64,000 bases of DNA from Adiantum capillus-veneris (lineage: Eukaryota; Streptophyta; Polypodiopsida; Polypodiales; Pteridaceae): contig CM043969.1 in NCBI GenBank assembly GCA_014529385.2, positions 9,525,001-9,589,000 of the forward strand, read 5' to 3'. The stretch's first letter is position 1, and the number at the start of each line of letters is the position of its first letter. A program made the translations under genes and the position numbers. Below, in pieces: positions 34,141 to 45,009 of the stretch. Below the pieces are notes generated by a model. That model was not told the origin of the DNA. It worked only from the letters and a program-made list of their open reading frames with translations, and searched no databases.

Positions 34141-35650
34141 GGCCTAAAGTAAATAATCACACTTATTTACTTTTAGCTTAAAAATGACCAAGGTTGATAC
34201 CAGTGACTCATTGCATGTGTACAAACAACTTTTGTAAAGGACCATAGAATTTGGATCACCAAATTGACCAAAAACTGGGTAAAAACTAAAGTCTGTACTG
34301 ACTTTCGAGAACTTGAGTGTAAATTGGGAAAAATTTTGTTCAAACTCAATGAAACTTGATTCATAGGATTATATTGATATGATAAACATGTGTACATGAT
34401 CACTTGACCAAAAAGATGCAAAAAGTTGCCAGTTGTAAATAATCGCGATTATTTACATCTACCCGATTTTTCAACCTTTTTGACCAAGTCAGCATATCAC
34501 TAGTTTTACCATGTCGTAATAAGCCCACAAACTGAATTTGGTAAGATTTGGATCATTGGATTGAAAATTGTGACCAAATTTGCAAATTTAGTCTACGGAC
34601 AGAAAACTGATGACCATTTGACCAAAAATAGTCCAAACTTGATGAAACTTGGCTAGAGACCTTAAGTTGAGGTGCTTAACAGATCTGTGTCAAACATGTC
34701 ACTAAAAGACTGAGTATTGAAAAAACTGCAAAAAATGTTCATTTTAGGTCAAAAGTAAATAATCGTGATTATTTACTTTTAGCTCAAGAATGACCAAGGT
34801 TGATACCAGAGACTCTAAGCATGATTGCAAACATCTTTTGTAAAGGCTCATAGAGTTTGGATCACAAAACAAACCAAAACCTTGATAAAAACTGAAATTT
34901 GTACTGAATGTCGAGAACTTGAGTGTGACTTGGTAAATCTTGTTCAAATTCAACCAAACTTGACTCATAGGATAATATTGATGTGTTAAACAAGTGTACA
35001 TGCTCAGTTGACCAAAAATATGCAAAAATTTACCAAAAGTAAATCATCGTGATTATTTACTTTTGCCAAATTTTTTAATTTTTTTTACCAACTAAGCATA
35101 CCACCAGTTTTGTCATGTTATATTGAGCACTCATATCAAATTTGGTAAGATTTAGATCTCTTAAGTGAAAATTGTGGACAGATTTGTAAAGTCAGTCTGC
35201 GGCAGACAAAAACTGTTGACAAATTGAGCAGTAATTATCCAAACTTGGTGAAACTTTGGCTAGGGAGCTTAAGTTTAGTTGCTTAACTAGTTGGTATCAA
35301 CATTTTGGCCAAAATAAAAAATAAAAAAATCCCAGTAGTAAATAATCGCGATTATTTACGCTTGCTCCAGAATTGAGAAATTTTGCACAACTAAGTATAC
35401 CACAGGGTCAAGCACATCAAGTAGACTCCACAAATCAAATTTGGTGAAATTTGGACCACAAAATTGAGACTTAAGCCAGATTCTTGGAATCAGAGTCTGT
35501 GGACATTAAACAATTGATAACTTGGACAAATCTTGATCAAACTCAACCAAACTTGTCCAGAGACCGCAACAAGGTAATTACTTGGCAAAACAAGCCTAAA
35601 ACGTATAGAAACCGAGAAAAGTAAATAATCGGGATTATTTACTTTTGAGC
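34141..35650 (+). repeat. Array of about 300-bp repeats with a central palindrome
   Basis: Six units spaced 283-320 bp each carry a version of TAAATAATCGCGATTATTTA: 34149, 34435, 34755, 35039, 35338 and 35621 (starts). Two copies (34435 and 35338) keep the CGCG-type centre exactly; others have CGTG or CGGG. Between them recur phrases such as CCAAACTTGATGAAACTT and AATTTGGTAAGATTTGGATC. Related text such as ATGACCAAGGTTGATACCA repeats at about 603 bp, so the array has a dimeric order. No coding frame. Confidence 0.85.
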
Positions 35651-36150
35651 CCCAGAAAAAAGATTTTGGACTTTTGAGCTTGTGCAGTGTTAGAAGAACA
35701 TAATACAAGGCCACTGGTCAAGTTTGGGTTCCATCGAATCAAAATTAATACATGATAACTCAATTTTCAAATTGCAGATCAGTCCTTTAGCGCCTTGCAA
35801 GGATAGAATTTGGAAATCTCATTTGCTGACTCACTTAGCTCAGATTGAAGAACCAGGTTGCAGGCAAAGAATTGGGAACTTGACAGGAGCTGAAATCAAG
35901 TCAAGTGGAAAAAACGGATAACAATCTAATTTGCAGGTTAGGTTATTCAAGCCCTAGATTTTCATCATTTCAAAGGTTGCAATCAATTCTGGCACTTTCG
36001 AGCTAGAGTTAATCAACTCTTGTGAGTCTAAGAGCAATCAACTGCCAAAAGTGCTTTGGCAAAGGCAATCTTATCAAACCCGAGCAGAAATGTTTTTTGC
36101 TAATCAATACCAAAATCTGCTAGGAGATAGTTTTTACACAACCAGTCGAC
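35651..36150 (+). other. Leader of element E before the first coding frame
   Basis: Unique AT-rich sequence; nothing recognised. Confidence 0.5.
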
Positions 36151-36723
36151 ATGGACTCACCTCGAGCTGAGAGCTCAAGTACAGTAGAGCAAGCCAGTAG
36201 TAGTGGTAACACAGGTACAAGTGCAACAGAGTAAATTTTACAACTATATGGCTACAATGGAGATAAAGTCTTATATGCAGATTTAGAAGGCCATAGATAT
36301 TTGATGAGCAACAAAAGCAGCACAGGAGCCAAGATCCTATTGATCAGAGTAAAGCCAGATTTAGAGAACTCCCAGATGTTCATAGACTTCAGTGGAGTCA
36401 GGTATTGCAAGCTCAAAGATGAAGTGCAGATAGAAGTTCAAAAAATAAACCCAAGTGTTTATCCAAAAATCTGCACAAGCCAACAACACATACAGTTGAT
36501 ACATATACAATCAGGATCATTGTACATGGATTGCACTGGTCAGATCTATAATCGAGAGCCAGAAATGGAAGATCCAACAGATCAACCAATTGAAGCCAGT
36601 CTAATTGGAGAACCGATCCAAAGATACTACAAAGGTCAAGACGGAGCATTCTACAACTTGATGCTTAGTGTTTTAAAAGAAGATGCCAACAACTTGGCCA
36701 ACATAGAAGCAGAAACTTCTTAG
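36151..36723 (+). pseudogene. Element E frame 1: first copy of an unknown ~110-aa domain
   Basis: From ATG 36151 the frame runs serine-rich for 27 codons, hits one stop at 36232, and continues in frame to 36723. The domain runs from LLIRVKPDLENSQMF through NPSVYPKIC to IEASLIGEPIQRYYKGQDG. It is homologous to the second copy at 37255-37644. Short phrases of the form Y-x-D-x2-G-x2-Y recur (LYADLEGHRY, LYMDCTGQIY). No known gag, RT or integrase motif. Position suggests a structural (gag-like) protein, which is inference. Confidence 0.6.
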
Positions 36724-37031
36724 CTAGAGCTTGATATGACAGAACCGATTGAACTACCCCCAGTCATGGCATATTGCTCAGATTGTGGACGAAAAGGTGG
36801 ACATTTACTGAAGATTGTCCAAGAAATCCAGACAACAAGGATACATTAGCTGCCAAGCAAGGTACAGAGAAAATTAAAAATGCGAATCTCGATGTAAGTG
36901 CATTTTACTCGTCACTTTTAATGCAATCAGATGATTGTGCATTACCATTAGAAGCACTAGTAAAAACACTGCAAGTTCAAAATCAGTATAAAGATGCACA
37001 GACACCTGAAAATATTAAAATTGATTCTTGA
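36724..37031 (+). pseudogene. Element E: CCHC knuckle between the domain copies
   Basis: CSDCGRKGGH (from 36775) is read in one frame and TEDC (to 36818) in another. The span is 44 bases where a canonical C-x2-C-x4-H-x4-C takes 42, so a small indel has split a nucleic-acid-binding knuckle. Downstream frame continues with a lysine/asparagine-rich stretch to 37031. A knuckle between two copies of the unknown domain supports a gag-like role. Confidence 0.55.
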
Positions 37032-37254
37032 ACAACAAATTCTTGCATGAATTTAGTTAATGTGTCGAGATATCACCAAATTTTGAAAAGACTGTTGGGT
37101 TTGCAAATGATTTTGCATCCACTGACACAAGTGTGCAATCATTAACGAGTCTAACGTACACATCAAACAGAATGTTGTTAGCATTGTATGGTACACATAA
37201 TTCATATGCACACTATGTAGACCAAAAGGAAAACTATACAAAAAGGATCAACCA

Positions 37255-37644
37255 GTGTTTGAACAACCCACATACCAGCTCATAGAAGTGCATCCAGTGA
37301 TAGATCAGAAAGGATGGTTCATTTTAGAGGAAAGAATCTATTATAGCCCATCCTCTCTAGAGCTGAAGGATATTACCCGAGTGAACCCAAAAATATGTTC
37401 AGAGCCAAACTCTCCTCCATTGGAAATCAAGCTTGGATGTTGTGACCAAACGAACATATACTTTGACCAAAACAGTCGTAGACATAGACGAGAGTCTAGC
37501 ATCCATGATGCCATGGGTCCTGAAATCACAGAAGCTCATATCATAGGAGACCCATGGGATAAACAATATCAGGGCGAAGATACCTTCACAGTCCCAGAAA
37601 GTGAGACTAAATCAGAGCCAAATAATTTTGAACTCTTACAATGA
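37255..37644 (+). pseudogene. Element E frame 3: second copy of the unknown domain
   Basis: A 129-codon frame. It matches the first copy at LIEVHPVIDQKGWFIL, VNPKICSE and ITEAHIIGDPWDKQYQGED in the same order and spacing. Identity is low to moderate, so the duplication is old. A third partial echo may lie at 37830-38040 (CLYEDNQGHKFQLI, IYVYQDAHGNKYQ). Function unknown. Confidence 0.55.
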
Positions 37645-38517
37645 AGCAGGCTATAGTGATCACCCTAGGAAGGGGGGAGCTATAAATCCATCAAGCTCAG
37701 CTTATGTACTAGAAAATGCTACACCAGTTTGAAGCCCTAGAACTTCTAACCAACAGACCCCTTCAAGGTAGAAACCATTGAAAGATCATATGGTTGTTGG
37801 AAGTTTCCAGTTGACCCAGATTCCCTCAGAATCTGCAGACAAATGCTTATATGAAGATAATCAGGGACATAAGTTTCAACTAATCTCCACAAGTCAGAGT
37901 CAAAATCCAACAAATCCCATAGTGTTCAAACAGTTAATGTGACCAAGCTCATATATGTATATCAAGATGCACATGGTAACAAATATCAGCAAGATCATGA
38001 CCTTGTACAAGCCCCTATGGATGCTAAACCTGAAGTCAAGGACTATCTGAAGATGATGCAAAGCCTCAAGTTGCCAGAATAGGTGACAGAAAAGTCAAAA
38101 TCAATGAAATCTAAAGTCCAAAAGGCTACACAAAGGTCACCACCAAAATCTCCTCCGAAGAGACAGATTCTGCCAGAAAGTACAATGGATCTTTTAAGGT
38201 CAAAGGTTACTCAGATGCAGGAAAATAATGCTCATCAATTGCAAAAAGGTGCAGTATCACAACCAATGGAGCCAACATCAATTGAAGCAGGTGGTCAAAG
38301 CAAAGAAGTTGAAGAAAAAGTTCAATTCAAGGACGCTACCACAGCAAAAGCAGTCAATTCAGACATAAATCCTGAGACGATCAAGTGCAACATTGTTGGT
38401 GAAAAAGAAGAAAAGATGTCAAGTAAAGTAAAAGCTAGACGTTCAACTAGACAAGAACCTCATGTCTTTTTGCACTTGGAAAAGATGTGGCCAACCACAA
38501 CTGGAAGATGCTCCTAA
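37645..38517 (+). pseudogene. Element E: basic linker region
   Basis: Frames with stops, then 38083-38517 rich in lysine, serine and glutamine (KSKSMKSKVQKATQRSPPKS), typical of a polyprotein spacer. A short frame shift near 38465 leads to the protease-like frame. Confidence 0.45.
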
Positions 38518-39454
38518 ATTTGTGAGCATATCAGGAAACAAACGAGCAGAATGCTGGGGAATCATCTCCACCACCATTGAAGTAAGTTCAAAGATCATCA
38601 TAGCTCAATTCCACGTGATCACAATAAAGGATATGTCAGAAGACGACATCATAATGGGAATGCCAATGGCCCAGAAGATGTTAGAGATACAGAATGCAAA
38701 CATGACGAAGTCATCGCAGACAACAAAGAATGAAGACCAAGACTGGTCACCCACGAACGACAACACAAGGTCCTCGAGCACAGTTAAAATGGAGACCGAT
38801 GCCAAAGCAAATCTTATTGAAGATGATTCATCTCTATCAAACAGAACTTCAGAAGAGCTTAAATACAATCAAGCAATAGCAAGTGCAAATCAAACAGAGC
38901 AAAGAGCAACCAGGAAAGCTACTGAGCAGAGAATGCCACCAAAGCCAAAAGTACAGAAGAACAAGGTTACACACAACCAGGAAGCAATAGAAAGTCCAAA
39001 GGTCCAAACATTGCTAGAAGAATTACCTAATGTAAGTCAGATTGGAAAACAAAGTCTCAAGCCACCCTCCATAGAGACACAATTAGATCAAGATGAGACC
39101 ATGGAAAATGCAGGACAGAGATCTTTAATAGAACCAACAATGAGAATAGCTATAGTCCTCAGTAGTATAAATGGAGCAAGTGTCAGATGCAATACTCTAC
39201 TAGATAAAGAAGCAAAGTACAATATGATTGCAAAGAACATCCAAAGGATCCTCCACATCACTCCATGCAAACATGATAGCAAAACAATGCGAGGTTTGCA
39301 TACAAGTAAAAAAGAAATGGTTGCTACCTTTAGCATCCAAAATCTTGAAGAGCAGGTGAAGTTTCAGGTAAAGTCTTCAAAGGAAATGCTTGTAGATGCC
39401 ATCCTTGGATATCAGTGGTTAGACCAACACAAGGCTTACAAAGAAGATACAATG
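38462..39454 (+). pseudogene. Element E: protease-like segments with altered active site
   Basis: Read in one long frame. Residues about 25-75 (WGIISTTIEVSSKIIIAQFH then DIIMGMPMAQK) resemble the second half of a retropepsin, but no D-[TS]-G precedes them. About 170 residues later comes a fuller retropepsin-like stretch: INGASVRCNTLLDKEAKYNMI, with DKE where D-T-G is expected (39202-39210), then AILGYQWLDQHK near 39400-39435. The catalytic glycine is missing, so activity is doubtful. Element F inserted at 39455 and the frame resumes at 44065. The closest relative in the window is the second protease-like motif of A (17189). Confidence 0.55.
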
Positions 39455-39715
39455 TGTTGGGTATGCAAGCCCTTGTGCGTCTATCATGTGGGAACATTGC
39501 TTATCACATGCAGGTAGGTTCAGTGGCAAGTCAAGTGGTGCATGGCAAATTGCCTTTATATGTAGGATTAATTTTACAAGAAATCAATCAATCAAAAAGG
39601 CGTGTGTTCTTCAAGCTGTATCAAATCTCTCTCTCTCTTTCTTGCTGCATGCCTACACCTTCTCCTAGCCATGGCTCCCCACCGGCGGCAACCTCCAAGC
39701 CCATTGCACCTAGCA
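39455..39715 (+). repeat. 5' LTR of element F
   Basis: 261 bp, TGTTGGGTATGC to CACCTAGCA. It carries a short CT run. The right LTR has the same run expanded to about 70 bases and differs at roughly 8% elsewhere. Confidence 0.9.
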
Positions 39716-39717
39716 AC

Positions 39718-39735
39718 TGGTATCAGAGCCCTTGA
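39718..39735 (+). other. Primer binding site of element F
   Basis: TGGTATCAGAGCCCTTGA, initiator-Met type, two bases inside the LTR. Confidence 0.9.
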
Positions 39736-40774
39736 GGCTTGTGCTTAAGAAGCTTGGAGGGAGCGGCCGCTTGCAGAAGGGAGAACCATCATGTCAACCT
39801 GCCGCAAACTGAACAAATCTGCCATCAACAAGGTCACCTTGGCGTGATGGTGAAATTTCGACACACTCTTGCCTGCTATTTCACCTCTGCAGCCTGTTGC
39901 GACCACATCTTTCATCCGCGTTGTTTGCTGCTATAGAATTCGCCATTTCTGGTTTTTTTATTTCCTGTTTATTAAACTGTCCACCTTATTTGAAGTCTTT
40001 GGATTTAAGTGAGAACCCATTCACACTGTCACACCGGCAAGTCTTGCATGCAACCCATTGAAGGGCTTCTCAAGTCAGTGTGTGACTTGACCAAGGTTTT
40101 GACGACATCTCAAGACTGTAGCTTCTCTTTAAAAAGATTCGGTTTTGAGAGAACGGTGCTCAACAGTGGTAATCAGCAAACAATAAACTGGTTCAGCAGT
40201 ATATTGAGAAGCTACAAGGTAAGTTTTCCAAAGACATCTAGCAAGATCTCCAAATGGTGGCAAAGAGGATCTTCTCGAGGTTTTGGATGTTCTCACGGTC
40301 TGCTAAGCAACGATTACAGCAAGGGAAGTCCAAAGTTTTTACAACATATCAAAGGAAAAGGAAAAGTAAAGACTCACTCAACAATTTTCTTGAATCATTC
40401 GGTAGATCAACAAAAAATTCAAAATTGTTCAGTGTCATAAATTTGTCAACTTTAGTCTATTGTCAAAACAAATCATACTTTTTTTAGTCAAAGCCTTGTT
40501 GTCAGTCATTGTCATGCTTGTCAGTTGTCATCATGTCGAAATTGTACGGGCTATAGACACTACCATGAAATAAAATGGTAAGACCACCCCTTTGTTGTTT
40601 TGGTTGAGTTCTGGTCTGTCTCACACTGATGGTTGTTTGAGGGAAGTACACACACACACCTATGCTATAGTCAAGGGGGGGACTTCTACTCATGGTTTCA
40701 GGTGAATGAACTCTACCATGGTCTGTCTGTCTCGAGTCCATTGTCAGTGGTTTGGGCTTGAGGGGGGGGGGGGT
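39736..40774 (+). other. Interior of element F
   Basis: The longest frame (40009-40440, 143 codons) shows no known motif, though it is serine/lysine-rich. The right end is a polypurine tract with a run of 12 Gs (40762-40773) next to the 3' LTR. Probably non-coding or a relic of gag. Confidence 0.5.
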
Positions 40775-40781
40775 TGCTGGG

Positions 40782-41012
40782 TGTGAGTGCACGAATGCGG
40801 TGTGTGTGCAGAGAGTGAGAAGGGGGGAGAGAGAGAGTACACAGGATGTGGGTGGAGCTCCCAAATCTCACTGTGTGAGCACCATGTGAGAATGTGAGTG
40901 AGAGCTCCTTATTCTTTGTATGTATAAAGAATAAAGAGATAAATGTGGGTAGCCAGACACTGGCCGGCGGACACGGGCAAAGCACGGTGAGGCACACCGC
41001 CTTTACCTAACA
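40782..41012 (-). repeat. 3' LTR of element G
   Basis: 231 bp, TGTGAGTGCACG to CCTAACA. It has a 22-bp GA-rich insertion relative to the other LTR. TTTAATGGGAGAA, the polypurine tract on minus, abuts it at 41013-41025. Confidence 0.9.
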
Positions 41013-41097
41013 TTCTCCCATTAAAGGCTGTGTGCCGATAAGTGGCACGAAGACTAGCCTACAACTAGTATATACAAGAGGTGAGAGAAGACGACTC

Positions 41098-41901
41098 TCA
41101 ACCTATGCCCACTAGTTCATTCCAAACATGCTCTAGTGTAGATGCAACATGCATACCACTAGGGCTAGAGCTATGATGACACTCATGATGTAGGTATCGA
41201 GTGACAACCTGCATGGCTCCACAATGCACAATGCCAGTGTCATTCATCGCACGACTGACAACTCCCATTGCAAATGCACCAACCGCATAAGCAAGATCAG
41301 GTCTCGAAACCAAAAGGTCAAACATGAGAGACCCGAAAGCTGACGAAACATGCACTATGTGTGCCAACCTATCCCTGTCAGCAACCTCAGTTCCATATGC
41401 ATCCTCATTAGGAACCACCTGACTATGCATCACCATGTCAGCATCCTCTAGCAAAGGCATATCTGCTGAGAATGATTGCAAAACCAAAAAATTAGCACCA
41501 CTGCAATCACACACAGCTGTTTGAAGGACATTGTCGCCCTCAAACGTATCAGACGCATCATAGAACAATGCATCGATCTCTGGCTCAATTGATGTCACCT
41601 CAACTGATGACTGACAAAGCTGTGCATCCCCAGAGATACCACTATCTGCGTGAACATCACCACAAGACAAATGCACAACCTGCTCTCCATGCAGCACATC
41701 CACAAAAGAGACATGCCTCGTCTCTCGAACCAAACACGGCTGCAAATACACAGAGACTACACCGCCTCGTGTGTCAAAAATATGCAAAGGGTATACCAGA
41801 CCACTCCTAGCACCTCTGGCTATCACCAGTAATCCCCTATGCATCTGAAATGACCGCTCTCTAAGCAGTACACAATGTCCACTACTCTGCAAATGACGCA
41901 C
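41098..41901 (-). pseudogene. Element G pol remnant (RNase H border)
   Basis: A 267-codon minus frame. Only the end is recognisable: SAFGSLMFDLLVSRPDLAYAVGA, VVSRAMND and MQVVTRYLHH correspond to the copia stretch GSLMYAMIATRPDIAFAVG...RYMSNPGKKHW...MRYLKH seen in 6318-8651. The middle has no enzyme motif and is rich in D, S and V, perhaps novel or strongly drifted sequence bridging a deletion. The RNase H acidic residues are absent. It ends NELVGIG, like the LLGIG end of the copia element. Confidence 0.65.
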
Positions 41902-42310
41902 TGAAATGAGACTCTGGCTGAGTCCTCTCGTAGCGTAAGCAATGCACCGCTAGGCAAGGACATACATACATCTCCAGCACCCTCTATGTCGTATGCTGAA
42001 CCATTAGCAAACTGCACACAACCAAGTCTCCCACTAGAGAAAGAGCCAAACAAATCACGACGTGGTGTCACGTGAAAAACTGCATGCTTGTCTAGTAGAA
42101 AACGCGTAGACAATGTGCTATCCCAAGACACAAAGTAGTTTGAAGGCAAGCTAGACTCAAAAGTGACATGCCCGTCACATGCATACTCTGTAGCATCTGT
42201 CCTCATAGTAGCACCATGCATCTGCCTCTTCCGTTGCCTCATACGCCTGAAGCAATGGCGCCTAATATGCCCCTCGTGGCCACAATACCAACATGTCAGT
42301 CGTCAAGAAC
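41823..42310 (-). pseudogene. Element G gag end and protease
   Basis: The minus frame has a canonical knuckle CWYCGHEGHIRRHC at about 42255-42296, then a copia protease region: STRFLLDKHAVFHVTPRRDLF (normal copia: DSGASxHVTP), LGCVQFANGS and GAGDVCMSL. The D-S-G is changed to DKH, so the protease is inactive. Joined by frame overlap to 41098-41901. Confidence 0.7.
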
Positions 42311-43529
42311 AAAAATCATCTCTCATGGCCATGCCAAACAATGGCAAACAATGCTCGAGATCACAAAACTCTCCCACCTAAGAGAAAACCACTATCTCAA
42401 GCAGACAAGTGAGCAAACTATTAAGCTCACAAGCCTCTACAATAGGCAAACAAATTTGACAAAATTTTGGTAGAGTCTCCCTTGTAACCGGAGCAAAAAC
42501 TCAACAGTAAACCACAATTGGAGACAACACAAAATGCCCAAATGGCCAAATCCGGAAATGTAGTCGTCCAAAATCACCTCACAAAGTCATACAAAGAGCA
42601 AGCACGCTCTAGTCGGAGTACCACTCAATGGAATATTGACAAAACTTATCAACTTGTTTGCATAAACAAGCTTCAATGGATGCACATAAACAAGTGCTCA
42701 ACTGCGAGCATCAACCATCCATCCAAAATACTTAGCCATGATGGCTCCACATCTGTTCCCACATAGAGTATACATCAACACAAAACCATATGCTGAGAAA
42801 CTGCATACGGATGTGCCTTAGTCCAAGAACCACATCCCAAATCAACAATTACAAGTTAAATCAGCACCCAATGGACTCCACAATGTGACGTACATATCCC
42901 CAACTGCAATCTACACAATGATTTGCAATATACAAGCCCTTAAACTGTAAAATCTTTTGTGTCTCAAAAAAACGCAGGTTGCTGCAGAAAATTCAGAGAT
43001 CATAATTTCAAAATTTTGATATCACCATTGCGTCCGGAACATCAACAAACCCTAAGGTAGACCCCTAGATCATATAGATCTGAGTCCGAGTGTGCAAGAT
43101 ATGCCAAAAAATACTGTTTTTTGTTCAAAAATTCAGCAAAAACTTGCTGCTGTTGCAGAAATTTCAGAGGTCAAAATCAGCTCAAATGGACATCACCATT
43201 ACGTCCGGAGCGTGCCAAAACCACAGGTTACACCCTGACCTTGCATTCCGTATGCAAAAGTTATGCAAAAAACATTGTTTTTGGGGCTCAAAAAATGACC
43301 TGCAGAAATGAAAATTTGTATTCTTCCTGTAAATATGATTGCAAAAAAGCATACACACTTGCAATACACTCTTCCCTCAAGCTTGGGAATGCCCCTCACG
43401 CTTCCATGAGCACAGATCTGGTGGTTGCTCACCGATCTCAAGCTTCCACCGAGAACAAGCTCACCATAGCCAAAAGCTCACTTCTCTGTAGCACTCCATC
43501 TGTCACAAAGCCAAAGCTCTGATACCAGT
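42311..43529 (-). other. Element G leader and gag relic
   Basis: No clear frame. It ends with the minus-strand primer site TGGTATCAGAGCTTTGGC at about 43511-43528, next to the LTR. Confidence 0.6.
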
Positions 43530-43738
43530 TGTGAGTGCGTGAATGCAGTGTGTGTGCAAAGAGTACACAGGATGTGAGTGGAGCTCCCAAATCTCACTGT
43601 GTGAGCACCATGTGAGAATGTGAGTGAGAGCTCCTTATTCTTTGTATGTATAAAGAATAAGGAGATAAATGTGGGTAGCCGGACACTGGCCGGCGGACAT
43701 GGGCAAAGCACGGTGAGGCACACCGCCTTTACCTAACA
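43530..43738 (-). repeat. 5' LTR of element G
   Basis: 209 bp, TGTGAGTGCGTG to CCTAACA. Confidence 0.9.
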
Positions 43739-43905
43739 CTAGGTATGCAATCCCTTATGTGTCTAGCTTGTGGGAACACTGCTTATCACATGCAGGTAGG
43801 TTCAGTGGCAAGTCAAGTGGTGCATGGCAAATTGCCTTTATAAGTAGGGTTAATTTTACAAGCAATCAATCAATCAAAAAGGCGTGTGTTCTTCAAGCTG
43901 TATTG

Positions 43906-43986
<81 letters not shown>

Positions 43987-44059
43987 ACATGCTTGCACCT
44001 TCTCCTAGCCATGGCTCCCCACTGGTGGCTACCTCCATAGCCCACCACTGCACCTAGCA
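43739..44059 (+). repeat. 3' LTR of element F, part right of G
   Basis: Begins with the duplicated CTAGG and continues the F LTR to CACCTAGCA. It includes a CT microsatellite at 43907-43982. The first seven bases of the LTR are at 40775-40781. Confidence 0.9.
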
Positions 44060-44064
44060 CAATG

Positions 44065-45009
44065 CTAATACTTTCTTTTCCAAGAGGAAGCAAGCAACAG
44101 TTACAGATACCATTAATGCTAAATTCAGAGTTGCAAAAGTCATAAGAATCGAAGACAAATCTTGCAAACAAAGGTGAAGCTAAAGTGGAATTTCCATCGA
44201 TTAGCAAAGAAGATGTGACAGCATACGCCTCTACATCAAAGAACCCTCATGGATCAGATAATTCTAGCAAATCAGGCTTTCAAAACTTCAAGTCAAGTGC
44301 TGACCCAAGTGAACCCTCTAAGGAGACACCCAGAAAAGCAGAGATATTTTAGCCAAAGTACTCAAGAAGGCAAAGGAAAGTTAAGCAAGTGTTTGTTCCG
44401 AGCAATTTAGTGAAAGTCAATGATCCGGTTTGGATTAAAGACAAGAAATCAACACAGAAAGACAAACACATGGGATGGTTAGGATCACAATGGAGCTTAA
44501 AATAACATGAGTACTATGGAGGTAACAGACAGATTTGGGTGCCAAAACCGCAAGCTAGAGCATATGAAGTAACTTCAAGTCCCTCCCAAGAAAGAAGGCC
44601 CACAAGGTATCAACCTCGACAATATCCTAGGATACTTAAGAAGCAGGTATACAATAGAACAACATTGAAAGATGCTAAAGTCTACCACAGCTCACAAGAG
44701 GATACAGAACAAAGACAGATCTCAAAGAATCTTCCTCTTAGACAAGGATTCTACACAGGCTATACAAAGATTTGGCTACCAGTCAACCACAAGCCAACTG
44801 CAACTACACCAGACCTGCATGAAGATAACAAGAAATCAACAAGACCTAGAGCTCAACAAAGTCAACAAAGGAGATACAAAGGTCATCAAGAGATTTGGAT
44901 TCCTAAGTCTTCCAATGCTCGTAGTCAAAAGCCAGATGCCGACAGCCAACAAAGGCCTACAACAACATCAAAGACTCCTATCAACAGGCCCAATTGGAGA
45001 ATCAAATAG
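44065..45009 (+). pseudogene. Element E: tail with W-[VIL]-P repeats
   Basis: Continues the protease-like frame after F. The last part (about 44505-45009) is open and basic, rich in Q, R, S and T. It holds three related motifs in one frame: YYGGNRQIWVPK (W at 44536), FYTGYTKIWLPV (44773) and RYKGHQEIWIPK (44896), 79 and 41 residues apart. An earlier degenerate copy may be HMGWLGSQW. The consensus is roughly Y-x-G-x(2,3)-[QKE]-[IV]-W-[VIL]-P. The same motif occurs downstream of integrase in element A. No known domain fits. Confidence 0.6.

Larger units (their letters stand above)
40782..43738 (-). mobile_element. Deleted copia element G
   Basis: LTRs 40782-41012 and 43530-43738. Target duplication is CTGGG (40777-40781) and CTAGG (43739-43743), one mismatch. 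The primer site on the minus strand next to the right LTR reads TGGTATCAGAGC. It sits seven bases into the right LTR of F. The interior encodes knuckle, protease and the RT/RNase H border only; integrase and most of RT are missing. It is non-autonomous. Confidence 0.88.
39455..44059 (+). mobile_element. Small non-autonomous LTR element F, carrying nested G
   Basis: LTRs 39455-39715 and 40775-40781 plus 43744-44059. Target duplication CAATG is exact (39450-39454 and 44060-44064). Primer site TGGTATCAGAGCCC and polypurine tract (G-run) are present. Without G the element is about 1.65 kb with only 1059 bp inside. It encodes none of the retrotransposon enzymes, so it is a non-autonomous copia-type element by its primer site. 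Confidence 0.9.

Noticed and set aside
34141..35650. Regularly spaced palindromes considered as a CRISPR array
   Set aside because: Spacing is about 300 bp, the intervening DNA is itself repetitive, and the context is a plant LTR element leader.
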